Below, piece by piece: positions 45,665-56,758 of a stretch of DNA of 64,000 nt (positions within the stretch are counted from its first letter, which is position 1; every line of letters starts with the position of its first letter). The position numbers and the translations under genes were made by a program. Source of the stretch: Sycobia sp. Sy_11 (Eukaryota > Arthropoda > Insecta > Hymenoptera > Epichrysomallidae); assembly GCA_018907035.1 (NCBI GenBank), contig JACCIC010000290.1:240001-304000 (forward strand). The letters run 5' to 3'. Below the pieces are notes generated by a model. The model was not told the origin of the DNA. It saw nothing but the letters and a program-made list of their open reading frames with translations, and searched no databases.

Positions 45665-47590
45665 AATAACGCCAGTTTTGGCATTATGCTAGCCGTGTTT
45701 AGTGTCTTTCTCACGTAACCATATCTTCCTGTGTGTGTATGTGTGCTTGACCGTGCATAACACGCTAGCTCAGGCTGAAACAGGGAACAAGGGAACACGG
45801 AGAGAGTAACTCGGGGCGAATAGCAATTTTAACAATGTATTTATTAACAATAATAATGCGCGATACAATATAATACAGTAGCTCGTGGGCTACCCACTCC
45901 TTGCAGGTTCAGCGACGCATGGGAACAAAAAAGACACGATGCGGGAAGATACGGTCTTAGTCGGGGACACTGAAACGATATGGAAACGGACACGTGGGGG
46001 AAACAATTATGACGGGAACCGCAGCTTACTTGAATCACAGACTTCGCATATACTACAAAAATGGACGCGACGGCGGGCTAAAGCGACCTAACTAGCGACA
46101 CGCAAATATCAATACAAAGAAGGCAAAACTATGTAACGTTTTCCTTCGGGATAACCTACGCGATAGCGCCAGGATCGTTTTGAAAGGAAAGGGAATTTAG
46201 ACAAGATCGGGAAAAATCACGTTTACTCAATGGTGTTCAGATGTAGAAATAAGAATAAAATGTATTATACTAAAGAGAACATACATAGAATGAAATATAT
46301 AGATATATAAGTAAATAGTAATAATCTTTTCTGGCTTCGAGGCCTTCGATTTAATTTATTAACGTCGCACACTATATTTATATAAACTTTTACTGGGGTT
46401 GGGGGGGAGTTTGGGGTTTAACGGAGCTGGGCTTTAACGGAGCACCGCGAACCAACGATCAAGTCTCTTTGAGGGATAGTAAGGCTCCTAGTCTTTAATG
46501 GAGTGCCACGCAACCAGGATCAAGCCTTACTAAGGTGCAGGAGGGACTTTTGGTGAGGCCGCTGATCTTTAACGGAGCGCCGTGCCACCAGAATCGCGAC
46601 TCTACTATTCAGTATTTTTGGACGGTTGGGATTTATTAGAGTTCTGGATTCAGGATAGCTCTAGGAAGCTTCTTTCGGCGGTATCGCCGAAGGAACTGTG
46701 TTTGGGGCGGAAAACTCGCCCTTTTATACACGAAAAATTAGTCGATCGGGTGTTTAATTATTAAAATGATAATAATCGCATTAAAATTATATTAATTATA
46801 CGGTTATGTTGAGACTTTGCCCTTGAGAGTGCTCGTATTTTTATAATTCTTTCGGAGTAATTTAGTTCTCTCGGGTTTTCGTTTATTACAATAATAATAA
46901 TTGTTATAATTATAATTAAGTTGACATTTGCGTTCTTCGCGACGCTCGTATTAAAATAATATCTACGTATTATAATACCTTTGATGATGATATTATTATA
47001 ACAAATTAATCTATTTAATATGAATCAACGATAATAATAATTATTATTAGAAAATAATAATAGTTATAATACTAATAATTATCATAACAATAAATAATAA
47101 TAGTTATTTTAAGATCAGATAATAATTAATTTAGTATTCGCTAACTCTGAATATTTAATTATAAAACTTATAATAATTAAATATTATAATTTCGTATGGT
47201 AATTACGATTATTTTATAAATAATTAATTATATCTCTTGTCCTTTAGGACGTTCGCATATGTTTAATTATTTGCCTATTCTCATAATATATTACTAAAAT
47301 GAGGTATTTAGAAATGCGGCGACGAATGTATTTACTGCATCCCGAGCTCGTTGGCGCGGGGAGCGCGGGACATCTTTTCGACGCTGTCTGCCGCGTGGCT
47401 GCGACTCTCTCTCGCGACGAGCGTGAGTTACTCTCCGTTTCCCGTTGTCCTACGTTCGCGAGGCAGGTATATTTGGTACGGGCAATCGTTTTCTTTTGAC
47501 GATTGCGCGTTTGACCGCTAATTGGGAGCATTGTCCGATTATTTTAATTTCGGGAACTTTATTAATTCGAGATAAAATTTTGTTGTCGCA
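45665..47590 (-). repeat. 3' LTR of the long-LTR gypsy element
   Basis: Matches 53322-55084 from the GAATAGCAATT region (about 45813) to AAAATTTTG. The inner end is defined by the purine-rich GAGGGGGAAA followed by TGCGAC on the sense strand. The outer 150 bases (45665-45812) do not match the other LTR, so that end is uncertain. It contains three or four copies of a motif starting CTTTAA(C/T)GGAG (46432, 46493, 46567). Confidence 0.75.
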
Positions 47591-47602
47591 TTTCCCCCTC
47601 GT
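47591..47602 (-). other. Polypurine tract
   Basis: Sense strand CGAGGGGGAAA immediately before the TG of the 3' LTR; it would prime plus-strand cDNA. Confidence 0.6.
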
Positions 47603-47751
47603 TTACGGAGCAAAAATTTTATTCTTATAATTTACGCCAACATTTATAATTTACGCGATCAGTAAAACGAAATTTATATATTTTATTTATTTTTTCCTTA
47701 CTTTATTTCCATCCATAGGACGATGTAGATTTTACTTGTCCCGTTTCAGCA

Positions 47752-48233
47752 TCATCGGCATTTTAAAGCGTCTACCGCCGACGGTTGCCCGTGCCGCGTT
47801 GCGCCCAGCCTGAAATATAATGTTGCCTCCTCGTCATACCAGTAAGCCATCCACTGCCGGGTATCATCGTTGTTCTTATTATCGCCAGGCATATATTCAG
47901 GAGTCGGCCTCACTGGTAGGCCTACTGCCCTTTTTGGTCCCAGCACCACATCAGGCGGGGATGGTTGTGATAGGCAAATCACCTCGCAGTTGAGGGCAGG
48001 CGCTGCGGGGTCGGCGGCAGGCCCTTCAGGGACGGATATAACGTGCAGGGGCGCATCGGGGCCCCTTTTTTTATAACGACTCGAAATCCCGCAAGTGTTT
48101 CGATACTTTTTACGCGCAATTTCCCCGGACTCATCACGAGCCTAGGTGGCGTCGGCCGACGTATAATATTATTATACTTGGCTTCAGCGGCCAAAACATC
48201 GCGACGCGCACGGAGCATTTGTTCACGGAACAT
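47752..48233 (-). pseudogene. Unknown ORF downstream of integrase
   Basis: MFREQMLRARRDVLAAEAKY then RRPTPPRLVMSPGKLRVKS, a stop, and in another frame PPDVVLGPKRAVGLPVRPTPE and WMAYWYDEEATLYF. It occupies the position of a third ORF between pol and the 3' LTR. I do not recognise it; no membrane or signal segment is evident, which argues against an envelope. Confidence 0.45.
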
Positions 48234-48997
48234 TTTCTCGTCCTTTCGCTAACACGGTTACAATAATACTGATTTTTACTTAATATTAAATATATTCAGT
48301 AGCTATTAAGTTCCTTTGATTTTGCTTTGAATATTTACGGAGACTGTGTCTTTTTCCTTCTAAGGACGGTAGGTCGATGAACTTAACATGTATTATCGGC
48401 AATTTTCAATAATTTTATTTATTTTAATTATTATTAAGACAGATGTCTCTGAGAATACTATTAACTTTCTTACTTTTATTCGTCGTCGCTCATCCCTTCA
48501 GAATCGTTAAGATCGTTGATGCCCTCGTCATCCACCCTATTCAAAATTCATTGAATCGCACGTCTTCTTTTCTTTCTTTTTTCTACACGCTTTTCTCGTG
48601 CTGCTGGTGATCGTGCATGTAGTAGGATAAGGTAACCTATTTTTCAGATGGTTCCCATGCCAAAACTTATATCTACTGGCTGCTCATCCACAACGGCGAA
48701 ACTTTCTTCAAAATTTTTATTTTTGAATTGGAAATCTATTATTAGCTCGATTTAATTGAAGTTCGTATGCTGTATGTGTCACTTCACCACCCTTGGCCTG
48801 GAGAATCCGGCCTATCTCACTCGCAACTGTAGATATGAGCACTCCAGTGTTTATAAACGCGTAAAATGTTTGTCCATAGCACTGGACTATGGACAAACAT
48901 TATGGACTTCTACACTATGTTCCAATATTCGTTGACAGAGCTCCGTCTTGTTAGGGTGCTGCATGATTACCGCTTTGAACCTTGGAATTTTCATCCT

Positions 48998-50009
48998 TTA
49001 TATTAGTTTATAGGGCGGGAAATCATCTTTCATCATTGTCATTTCATGATTAACTTTGGCGGGCTTCATATCTTTAATATGAATATGGCGGATTACCCTT
49101 TTGTGGTTATATATTAGGTCAAAGATAACCGGCGATACTTTTTTATGTATTGTGAACGGCCCTTCAAAATTTGGCGCCAATTTCGCGTTAAAGGTTTTAA
49201 TCGGTTTTACTGGACAATTCATGTGTCCGTTTAAATATTTTTTCGCCAACCGTGGGTTCAAACTCGGCGGCGTAGATTGTAATAAGGTCGTTGCTTTTGG
49301 AAACTTCTTGCCTGATGTCCTCTGACAAATTCTAAGGCATCATGTAGTTTTTGTATACGGTTCTGACTTGGCGTTTTGACATCTAATCCTTTCTTCTGTA
49401 CTAGAGAACTCGGAGGACGTAATTCTCTGCCAAAATTTAGATATGTTGGCGTATATCTGGTTGCTTCACTCTTAGCCGTGTTGTAAGCAAATGCAATTTC
49501 CGTTAAATGATCGTCCCAATTTCTTTGATTGTTGTAATATATTGTGAGATCATCGTCTTGATTATCCTGTTTGCCCTTTCCACTGGATTATACTGGGGTC
49601 TATACGGTGGTGTTTTCCGGCGTTGTTTACCTGTTTTTGTCAACATTTCGGTAAACTCCTTCGATACGAACTATCGTCCACTATCGGATATTATCATTTT
49701 TGAACAACTAAAGCTTAGATTTATTTTCTCGTTGACTACATGGGCAACAGCTTTTCGTAGTGCCTGTAGTTCAACCCATTTGGTAAATTTATCTTGCATT
49801 ACTAATAACCAAATATTAAGTTTTGCAGATCTTGGGAGTGGATTTATAGAGTTTCTTACGGATACAGCAGTTTCCCGTAACATTCCTGGACAATAGTAGT
49901 TTTTGGCTATCCCGGAAAAAATTTTGGCGACTCCCAAATGTCCTGCAAACGGATTATCATGAACTTCTTTCAGTATACATTTTTGATCGTTTTTCGGCAC
50001 ACGTTCCAT
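48998..50009 (-). pseudogene. Integrase of the long-LTR gypsy element, internally deleted
   Basis: Begins with HDNPFAGHLGVAKI and NYYCPGM, then jumps to PLPRSAKLNIWLLVMQDKFTKW, so the CxxC zinc ligands and the first catalytic Asp are missing. After SDSGR (second Asp) and a stop, other frames carry YNPVERANRIIKTM (Glu) and LNFGRELRPP, and the C-terminal domain FNAKLAPNFEGPFTIHKK ends at 48998. It is related to the plus-strand element at 59254. Confidence 0.75.
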
Positions 50010-50073
50010 TCTTGATTTTATGCTGTGTCGTTAAAGTTTAACGTGTGCAGAATATGTTTATACAATTGTCCGT

Positions 50074-50403
50074 TTATGATACTAAAATCGGGGAATTTTT
50101 CTGGTTCGTTCTGGCATTCTTCAAACATCTATTGTAGCAATCTTCGCGTTTTAACTCACTTGCAGCTACTTCCAAGGGCTGTCTAGATGAAGTATCTGCC
50201 AGCAAGTTATCGGTCTCTGGCCTGTATTTTATCACGAAATCATACTGACTCAGGTCAAGGGCCCAACGTGCTAGACGGCCGGACGGGTTTCTATTTGATT
50301 GAGCCACTTTAGTGATTGGTGATCTGTCAATACTATAAAATGATAACCCTCTAAATAATGGTGGAACTTCCAGCTGCCCCATTGTATAGCAAGACATTCT
50401 CAA
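50074..50403 (-). pseudogene. RNase H C-terminal part of the long-LTR gypsy element
   Basis: SIDRSPITKVAQS, GRLARWALDLSQYDFVIKYRP and DNLLADTSSRQP are the standard end of gypsy RNase H. Separated from the RT by frame changes. Confidence 0.75.
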
Positions 50404-50500
50404 TCGGTGGCTGAGTAATTCTTTTCTGGAGCAGATAGGCTCCTACTGGCGAAGGCAATCACTCGCTCAGTTTCGTCATATGTTTGCGTTACTGCAGCCC

Positions 50501-51400
50501 CTAAACCGTCTTTACTTGCATTGGTTTACAGAGTAAATGATCTATTCCAGTCTGGGCAAGCAAGTACTCGTGCATTAGTAAGCAGTTGTTTAATTTTGTT
50601 AAAGCCTCTTTTTCGGTTTCGCCCCAGTTCAATTGGGTATTCTTTCTGGTGAGTCTATGCAAGGGAGCAGCGATATTCGATACATGTTTTAAAAACCGAC
50701 GATACCACGAAATTAAGCCCTTAAACTGCTGTATTTCTTTAATGTTTCTTGGCGGAGCAAGATTCAATACGACGGCAACCTCGTCTGGATCGGTTCGGAG
50801 GCCGTTTTGATGAATTATGTGTCCAAGATACTTTAAACTGGAACGAGCAAATTCACATTTATCCACGTTTGGTTTCAAACATGCGGCTCGTAATCGACGG
50901 AATACTTCTTGTAATAGTTTGATATGTTCTGGATCGGTTTTTGACACTATTACAATATCATCTAGAGAAACGAAAGCATGTGGAGCTAATTCTTGCGTGA
51001 TAACGCGATCTAATCGATGTTGAAACGTCACTGGGGCTGAATGTAGTCCGAATGGCATAAGGTTCAATTCGAACAATCCTTTTCCTCGTACGTAAACGCG
51101 ATTTTTAGATGACTTTCAGGCGTCAACGATACTTGCCAATATGCATTTTTTAAGTCTATGGTAGATAAATACCTTGCTCCTTGTAATTTATCTATTGTTA
51201 TGTTTATCTGTGGTAGAGGCGTCATTTTTAGTTACCTCATTCACTTTCACAGAAACGTGCTTGGCCATCAGTTTTTTGACGATAATTACTGGTGAGCTCC
51301 ATGGATTGCTAGAAGGTTGTATTACGTTATCTTTCAGTATCTTATTAACTTCTTCATTGATTAAATTCTACATTGCTGGATTTCATGGCCGATATTTCTG
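50501..51400 (-). pseudogene. Reverse transcriptase of the long-LTR gypsy element
   Basis: The upstream part (51090-51400) shows VIQPSSNPWSSPVIIVKK in a damaged frame, and the 191-codon frame from 51076 contains LMPFGLHSAPVTFQ, the catalytic LDD in VSLDDIVIVSK, KCEFARSSLKYLGHII and the thumb GLISWYRRFLKHVSNIA. It runs into a frame change near 50540, at the RNase H start. Confidence 0.8.
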
Positions 51401-52104
51401 TTTAATCGGAATTTTCGTTTCGAATACTATTTCAAGGTTTATTAACGGGATTGGCCCTTCCATATTATCAAACTTGCTCATTTCTTTGTTTATAATGGTT
51501 TTCAGTTGTTTCTCTAGTCTTCAGTAGCTCAACGCACCACTAGGTTCGCTCGTGCAAGTTCATTTATCAATTATTATTTTTAATTATTCACAGTACGCAC
51601 TGTACTTTGGCCTACGCTCAACCCGCCTAGGCCCATGGTCGCTTAACGCTCCACTAAGTTTGTTCGACTACGCTCAGTGCAGAGAAATCCAATTCTCACT
51701 CTCGCTCAACCCGCCAGAGTTCGAATTGGATTTTTTTTCCGTTATTTTAATTTTCTTTTCACGTCTTTGCTGGGATTGGGACGCAAATGAATCTTTTCTG
51801 ATTTACAAAAGAAAACTATAAAAAATATTTATTACTAAAAAAATATAAATAATTAACAATAATTAAATTCTTTGTCGCCGCTGTGCCAGCTGCTGTTTCA
51901 GCTTCTTTGTTTAGTTGCCGCGCGCTGTTGTCCACTGAAACAGTAAATCATAAAATACATTCCTTTTATGATTTATAAAAAAAATATTTATATTTATAAC
52001 ATAGCTTAAATGTAGCTCTGCGCGTGAGCGTATTACAATTTCTAATCCTATTTTTATATTACGCGATCGCGTCCCGATCTGAGTGTGCTGAGACTAGTCG
52101 CCCG

Positions 52105-52990
52105 CTATCGCGCCGACGAAAGGTCGCCCTCGATCAGCCAGTCTTGAGGCCGCTTGCACACTGATACTTTTCTGGTACTTTTCGGTGCATATTTCGGATT
52201 TTCTGGTCTATTGTTATATCTATAATTACTTGTTTTATTTATTTTTGATAAACTTTCTTCTTTCTCTATTTGCTTCTTCGTTTCTAATAGTTCTTCCACT
52301 TGCTGGATTATAACGGTAGTATTTTTAACACTGTCACGGCGAATATGGAAACGATATGAAGCTTTCATATTGTAAAACTTTGTTTCTGTCCGTTGTTCGT
52401 CCGTGACGCCTTCTCGCCTTCGCATCAACGTGATAAGCGAGTGAGCAAAATTACGTATACTCTCACTGGATTCCTGAATTTTATTATGTATCTGTCTGTC
52501 AAGATGCCTCAGTTCACTGGGAGACAGATAAAATTTTCACAGAGCTTTTTCTAGTTCTGCTACCGTATGTAAATTTGTGGCGTAATTTCTATGGCAAAAC
52601 TGAGCATCTCCCCTCAGCAATTCAGGAAAACCTTCGAGAATTTAATCATCCGAGAGACGATATGCACGTTGCATTTTCTGCACTCTTTCCAGAAATGTGT
52701 ATAAGTCTTTATCTTCGGAATGACATCCCCATTTTCTCATCTGGTCTAACACTTTTGCCATATCTTGTGCAGGAATCATTTGCATAATAAATAACACAGG
52801 AGCAGTGTTATTAGATCTGTCGTTTAAAATCAGACTAGAGCTGGTTATATCTTTTTGCTGTTGCTGGAGTTATTGTTGCAGGCGTTGGAATTTATTTTCC
52901 TGAATTTATTTTTCATGTCTTCGATCGAGCTTTTCATTATAATCTCCCTTATCGACGGGTTTGTTTTTAAATAATTCGGGATCAACGCGC
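52105..52990 (-). pseudogene. Gag remnant of the long-LTR gypsy element
   Basis: Fragments in changing frames give FLERVQKMQRAYRLSDD, a leucine-rich PELLRGDAQFCHRNY, SESIRNFAHSLITLMRRREG and a lysine-rich end to 52105. This is the capsid layout of gypsy Gag proteins. No zinc knuckle is seen before the frame ends. Confidence 0.6.
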
Positions 52991-53304
52991 ACAAAAACAA
53001 CTAAACGTTGTCTCACTGAAATAAGAGTATCCTCAGTACTTACTCTGTGTAACTCTAATATAAATCAATCAACAATTAGATTAGTTAATAAAAATCGATT
53101 ATTAATGTGAATCAATTAAAAATCTGTATATGTATTCATTTGTAATATTTTATCAATTTTTAATAAACAAAATTTTTTATAACGGACACAACTGAATATA
53201 TATAAATACACAAGAGAAAACGGAATTTTTAACAGAATAAATTTTTTTTATAATTATTATTAACAAATTATTAATAATAAAAAAAACTTATTTTTTAACG
53301 GTAC

Positions 53305-53321
53305 TCCCTGTTCGGGCGCCA
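53305..53321 (-). other. Primer-binding site, tRNA-Lys type
   Basis: Sense strand reads TGGCGCCCGAACAGGGA immediately after the LTR terminal CA. This 17-mer is complementary to the 3' end of the tRNA-Lys species used by lentiviruses and several insect gypsy elements. Confidence 0.85.
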
Positions 53322-53722
53322 TGTAACGTTTCCCTTTTCCCTTTTCCCCCGAATAGCAATTCTAACAATATTTATTAATAATAATAATGCGCGATACAAT
53401 ATAATACACTATAATACACTACTTCTTGCAGGTTCAGCGACGTCTGGGAACAAATATGACACGATGTGGCCGCTTAGTTGAATCACAGACTTCGCATATA
53501 CTACAAAAATGGACGCGACGGCGGGCTAAGGCGACCTAACTAGCAACACGCAAATATCAATACAAAGAAGGCAAAACTCGGGATAGCCTACGCGGTAGCG
53601 CCAGGATCGTTTTGAAAGGAAAGGGAATTGAGACAAGATCGGGAAAATTACGTTTACTCAATTGTGTTCAGATGTAGAAATAAGAACAAAATGTATTATA
53701 CTAAAGAAATCATACAAAGAAT

Positions 53723-53770
<48 letters not shown>

Positions 53771-55084
53771 TATAAGTAAATAGTAATAATCTTTTCTGGC
53801 TTCGAGCCCTCCGATTTAATTTATTAACGGCGCACACTATATTTATACAAACTTTTACTGGGGTTGGGGGGAGTTTGGGATTAGTAAGGGATAGTAAGGC
53901 CGCTAGTCTTTAATGGAGTGCCACGCAACCAGGATCAAGCTTTACTAAGATGCAGAAGGGATTTTTGGTGAGGCCGCCGGTCTTTAACGGAGCGCCGCGC
54001 AACCAGGATCGCGACTCTAGTATTCAGGATTTTCGGACGGTTGGGATTTACTAGAGCTCTGGATTCAGGATAGCTCTTGAAAGCTTCTTTCGGCCGTATC
54101 GCCGAGGAAACTGCTTTTGGGGCGGAAAACTCGCCCTTTTATACACGAAAAATTAGTCGATCGGGTGTTTACGCCACCGCTCGACTAATTTCGTATCGAG
54201 CCGCCAAAAAATAATAATAATAATTTTACAATATTTAAATAATCATAATCGCATTAAAATTATATTAATTATACGGCTAATTTGCGAGTGATTGAGAGTG
54301 CTCGTATTGTTATAATAATTTCGGCGTAATTTAGTTCTCTCGGATTTTTGTTTATTACAATAATAATAAGAATAATTATTATTATAACAAATTATAATAA
54401 TAATGATTCTTATAATTATAACTAAGTTAAAATTTGCGTCCTGCGCGACGCGTATATTGAATATAAATAATAATTATATATTATAATAATTCGCGCTCTG
54501 TTTTTCTTAATTTAATTAGCTCGTATTAAAATAATATTTAGGTATTTAATACTTTTGATGATGATATTATTATAACAAATTAATCTATTTAATATTAATA
54601 AACGATAATAATAATTATTCTAACAATAAATAATAATAGTTATTTTAATATCAGATAATAATTAATTTAGTATTCGCTAACTCTGAATATTTAATTATAA
54701 AACTTATAATAATTAAATATTATAATTGCCCATGATAATTACGATTATTTTATAAATAATTAATTATATCTTTTGTCCTTTAGGACGTTCGTATATGTTT
54801 AATTATTTGCCTATTCTCATAATATATTACTAAAATGAGGTATTTAGAAATGTGGCAACGAATGTATTTACTGCATCCCGAGCTCGTTGGCGCGGGGAGC
54901 GCGGGACATCGGGACGACGCGCGTGAGTTACCTTTCGCTCGCCGTTGTCCTACGTTCGCGAGGCAGGTATATTTGATACGCGCAGTCGTCTTGTTTTGAA
55001 GATTGCGCGTTTGACCGCTAAACGAGAGCATCGCCCGATTATTTTAATTTCGGGAACTTTATTAATTCGAGTTAAAATTTTGCA
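53322..55084 (-). repeat. 5' LTR of the long-LTR gypsy element
   Basis: On the sense strand it ends CGTTACA directly before the primer site. CTTTAA(C/T)GGAG motifs recur at about 53907 and 53981. The outer end TGCAAAATTTT abuts another LTR at 55085. Confidence 0.8.
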
Positions 55085-55697
55085 TGTATTAGGCTGTATT
55101 GGGAATACAGCCTGATCGTCGCAAGTACTTGCCACGAGAAAGCTGCCGCTGTCTCTTCCGACCCTTCGTTCTCTCTGCCTCTTTCTCTCTTGCTCATTCG
55201 CTCGCTGACGGCGTCGGTGACACCGGTGTCTCTCCACCTCTTTGCGACTTGAGTGTGGCGATGCCAAGGATGTCCTCGACGGCCATGGAGAGGTGGATAC
55301 GTCTCGGGCTGTGCTGTGGGTGGCAAAAGTCTCCTTGACTGAACTCGGTGTCAAGATGTGGATCAGAAGAGTCGTGCGAGTTGGTCTCTAAGTGTCCGGG
55401 GCAGTGATTCTAGGTTATAGCGCAGTATCTTGCGATACGGTAGTGTCCGTGATGGAATGCGCAGGAATGAGGAAGAGCGCTCCTATGTTTTTCGTTGCTC
55501 AGTTTTCTGTTCAAACTGCGCGCACTCTCGCGGTTCGCGAACGTGGTAATGCCGATCGTGCGCGAGCAGTGGTTTAATGTCGCGAAAATACACGACCCCA
55601 AAAATGATCGTCACAAACTCCTCCTCCCAAAATCGACGGGGAGCGTGTGATTGGAATGCTGGTCGTTCACTGACGGTATTAAACGTCATCGATTACA
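55085..55697 (+). repeat. LTR of a further element
   Basis: Starts TGTATTAGG, ends GATTACA and is followed five bases later by a primer-site-like sequence. 613 bp, GC-rich. It abuts the outer end of the gypsy LTR with no intervening base. Confidence 0.6.
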
Positions 55698-55702
55698 CCC
55701 GC

Positions 55703-55723
55703 TGGTATGTACAGGAGTCGAAC
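55703..55723 (+). other. Primer-binding site of the 55085 LTR
   Basis: TGGTATGTACAGGAGTCGAA is the complement of a tRNA 3' end (CCA, acceptor stem, then the TTCGA of the T loop). I cannot name the isoacceptor. Confidence 0.6.
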
Positions 55724-56640
55724 TTGTTGTACTGTGACTCTATATAAACTTATGTTGTTATTACCATTCCTAATGCTAATTCATAACAATAAATTCTAAG
55801 ACGGTAAGAACTGTAATTTCTTTTATTAACCTAAGTCTAATCTAATCTAATTCTAATATTAGCCAATGTCTAATCTAGTGTTTTAATTAATGTTTATACC
55901 TATTCTAATCCTAATACTAATGTTACTTCTAACGGTTTTTTTCTTAATCTACGTTCAGGAAATGCTACTTTCGTTATGAAATGCACGCTTTTTCTTTTGC
56001 TTCGCAATTTATGTGACGTAGGTCAATTGCTTTTTCCTCTTCTCCTCTTTTTCTGATAGGTTACTTTGCTGAAACAAGGTATATCATTAGGGCTGTTCCG
56101 GCTGATTGTGTCAGGTACAGCGTTGGTGGGACGGGCAAGTAGTTTTATTCCCTTCTTGAGCCATTGCTTGCTCAATTACTTTTACGCGTCCTCGCCCGCC
56201 GACGCTGTGCCTTCGTAATGCTTTTACTCGCGGGCCTTAGCTCTAATATTCTATGCATCCCTATGAATTCATATATCTAGACTAACGCAGAATAATAGTA
56301 AAGTGTCGATAAATCGTCAAGATAGGGAAATCCGTATAATTAAAGCGTTATAGGAAAAGGCGCGGCGTTTCTCCCAATCTAAATTGTAGCGAGACATGTC
56401 GAAGGAAAATAATATATACCAGAGAAGTAAATAAGGAATTAAAATTAATAGAATTATGTATAATTATGAGTCTTTACATAATACTGTAACAAGTTTATAA
56501 TTAATTAATAAAAGCGTATAATAATTTTTAAATAAGATCAGGTGCTCCTGAATTAATTAAAAATTAATAATTTTATATTATTGACGAGTTGCCTCTCGGA
56601 ATCATATAAGAATTTGTAACGTTCCTTCTCCTTCCGCTTT
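55724..56640. other. LTR-element remains, no intact frame
   Basis: 55860-56225 is the inverted relative of 37690-38040. TATATAAACTT (about 55741) is TATA-like. Beyond 56300 nothing is recognised. Confidence 0.5.
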
Positions 56641-56758
56641 ATTTTTATTGGAATTTTCTGAGGTTTTCAGGATACGTGATTCGGATGGAGGAACGTATCA
56701 GGACAAGTTTTCGGGTGAATAATTTCATACTGGTTTTCTTCATGTTTCAATAAAAATA

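Larger units (their letters stand above)
45665..55084 (-). mobile_element. Gypsy-like LTR retrotransposon with long LTRs and tRNA-Lys primer site
   Basis: Order on the minus strand: 5' LTR (53322-55084), primer site, gag, RT, RNase H, integrase, a downstream ORF, polypurine tract, 3' LTR (45665-47590). Frames are broken throughout and part of the integrase core is deleted. LTRs of about 1.8 kb are long for gypsy. The LTRs differ by indels, including a TA array (53727-53773) present in one only. Confidence 0.85.

Noticed and set aside
47244..47531. Frames shared by both gypsy LTRs (also 54780-55031) as a conserved gene
   Set aside because: Conservation is explained by the LTR duplication; the frames differ in length and have no known domain.
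47752..48998. Envelope gene between integrase and the 3' LTR
   Set aside because: No signal peptide, transmembrane segment or furin-like site visible in 47752-48233; called only as an unknown ORF.
55703..55723. tRNA gene
   Set aside because: Only the complement of a tRNA 3' end is present, next to an LTR; this is a primer-binding site.
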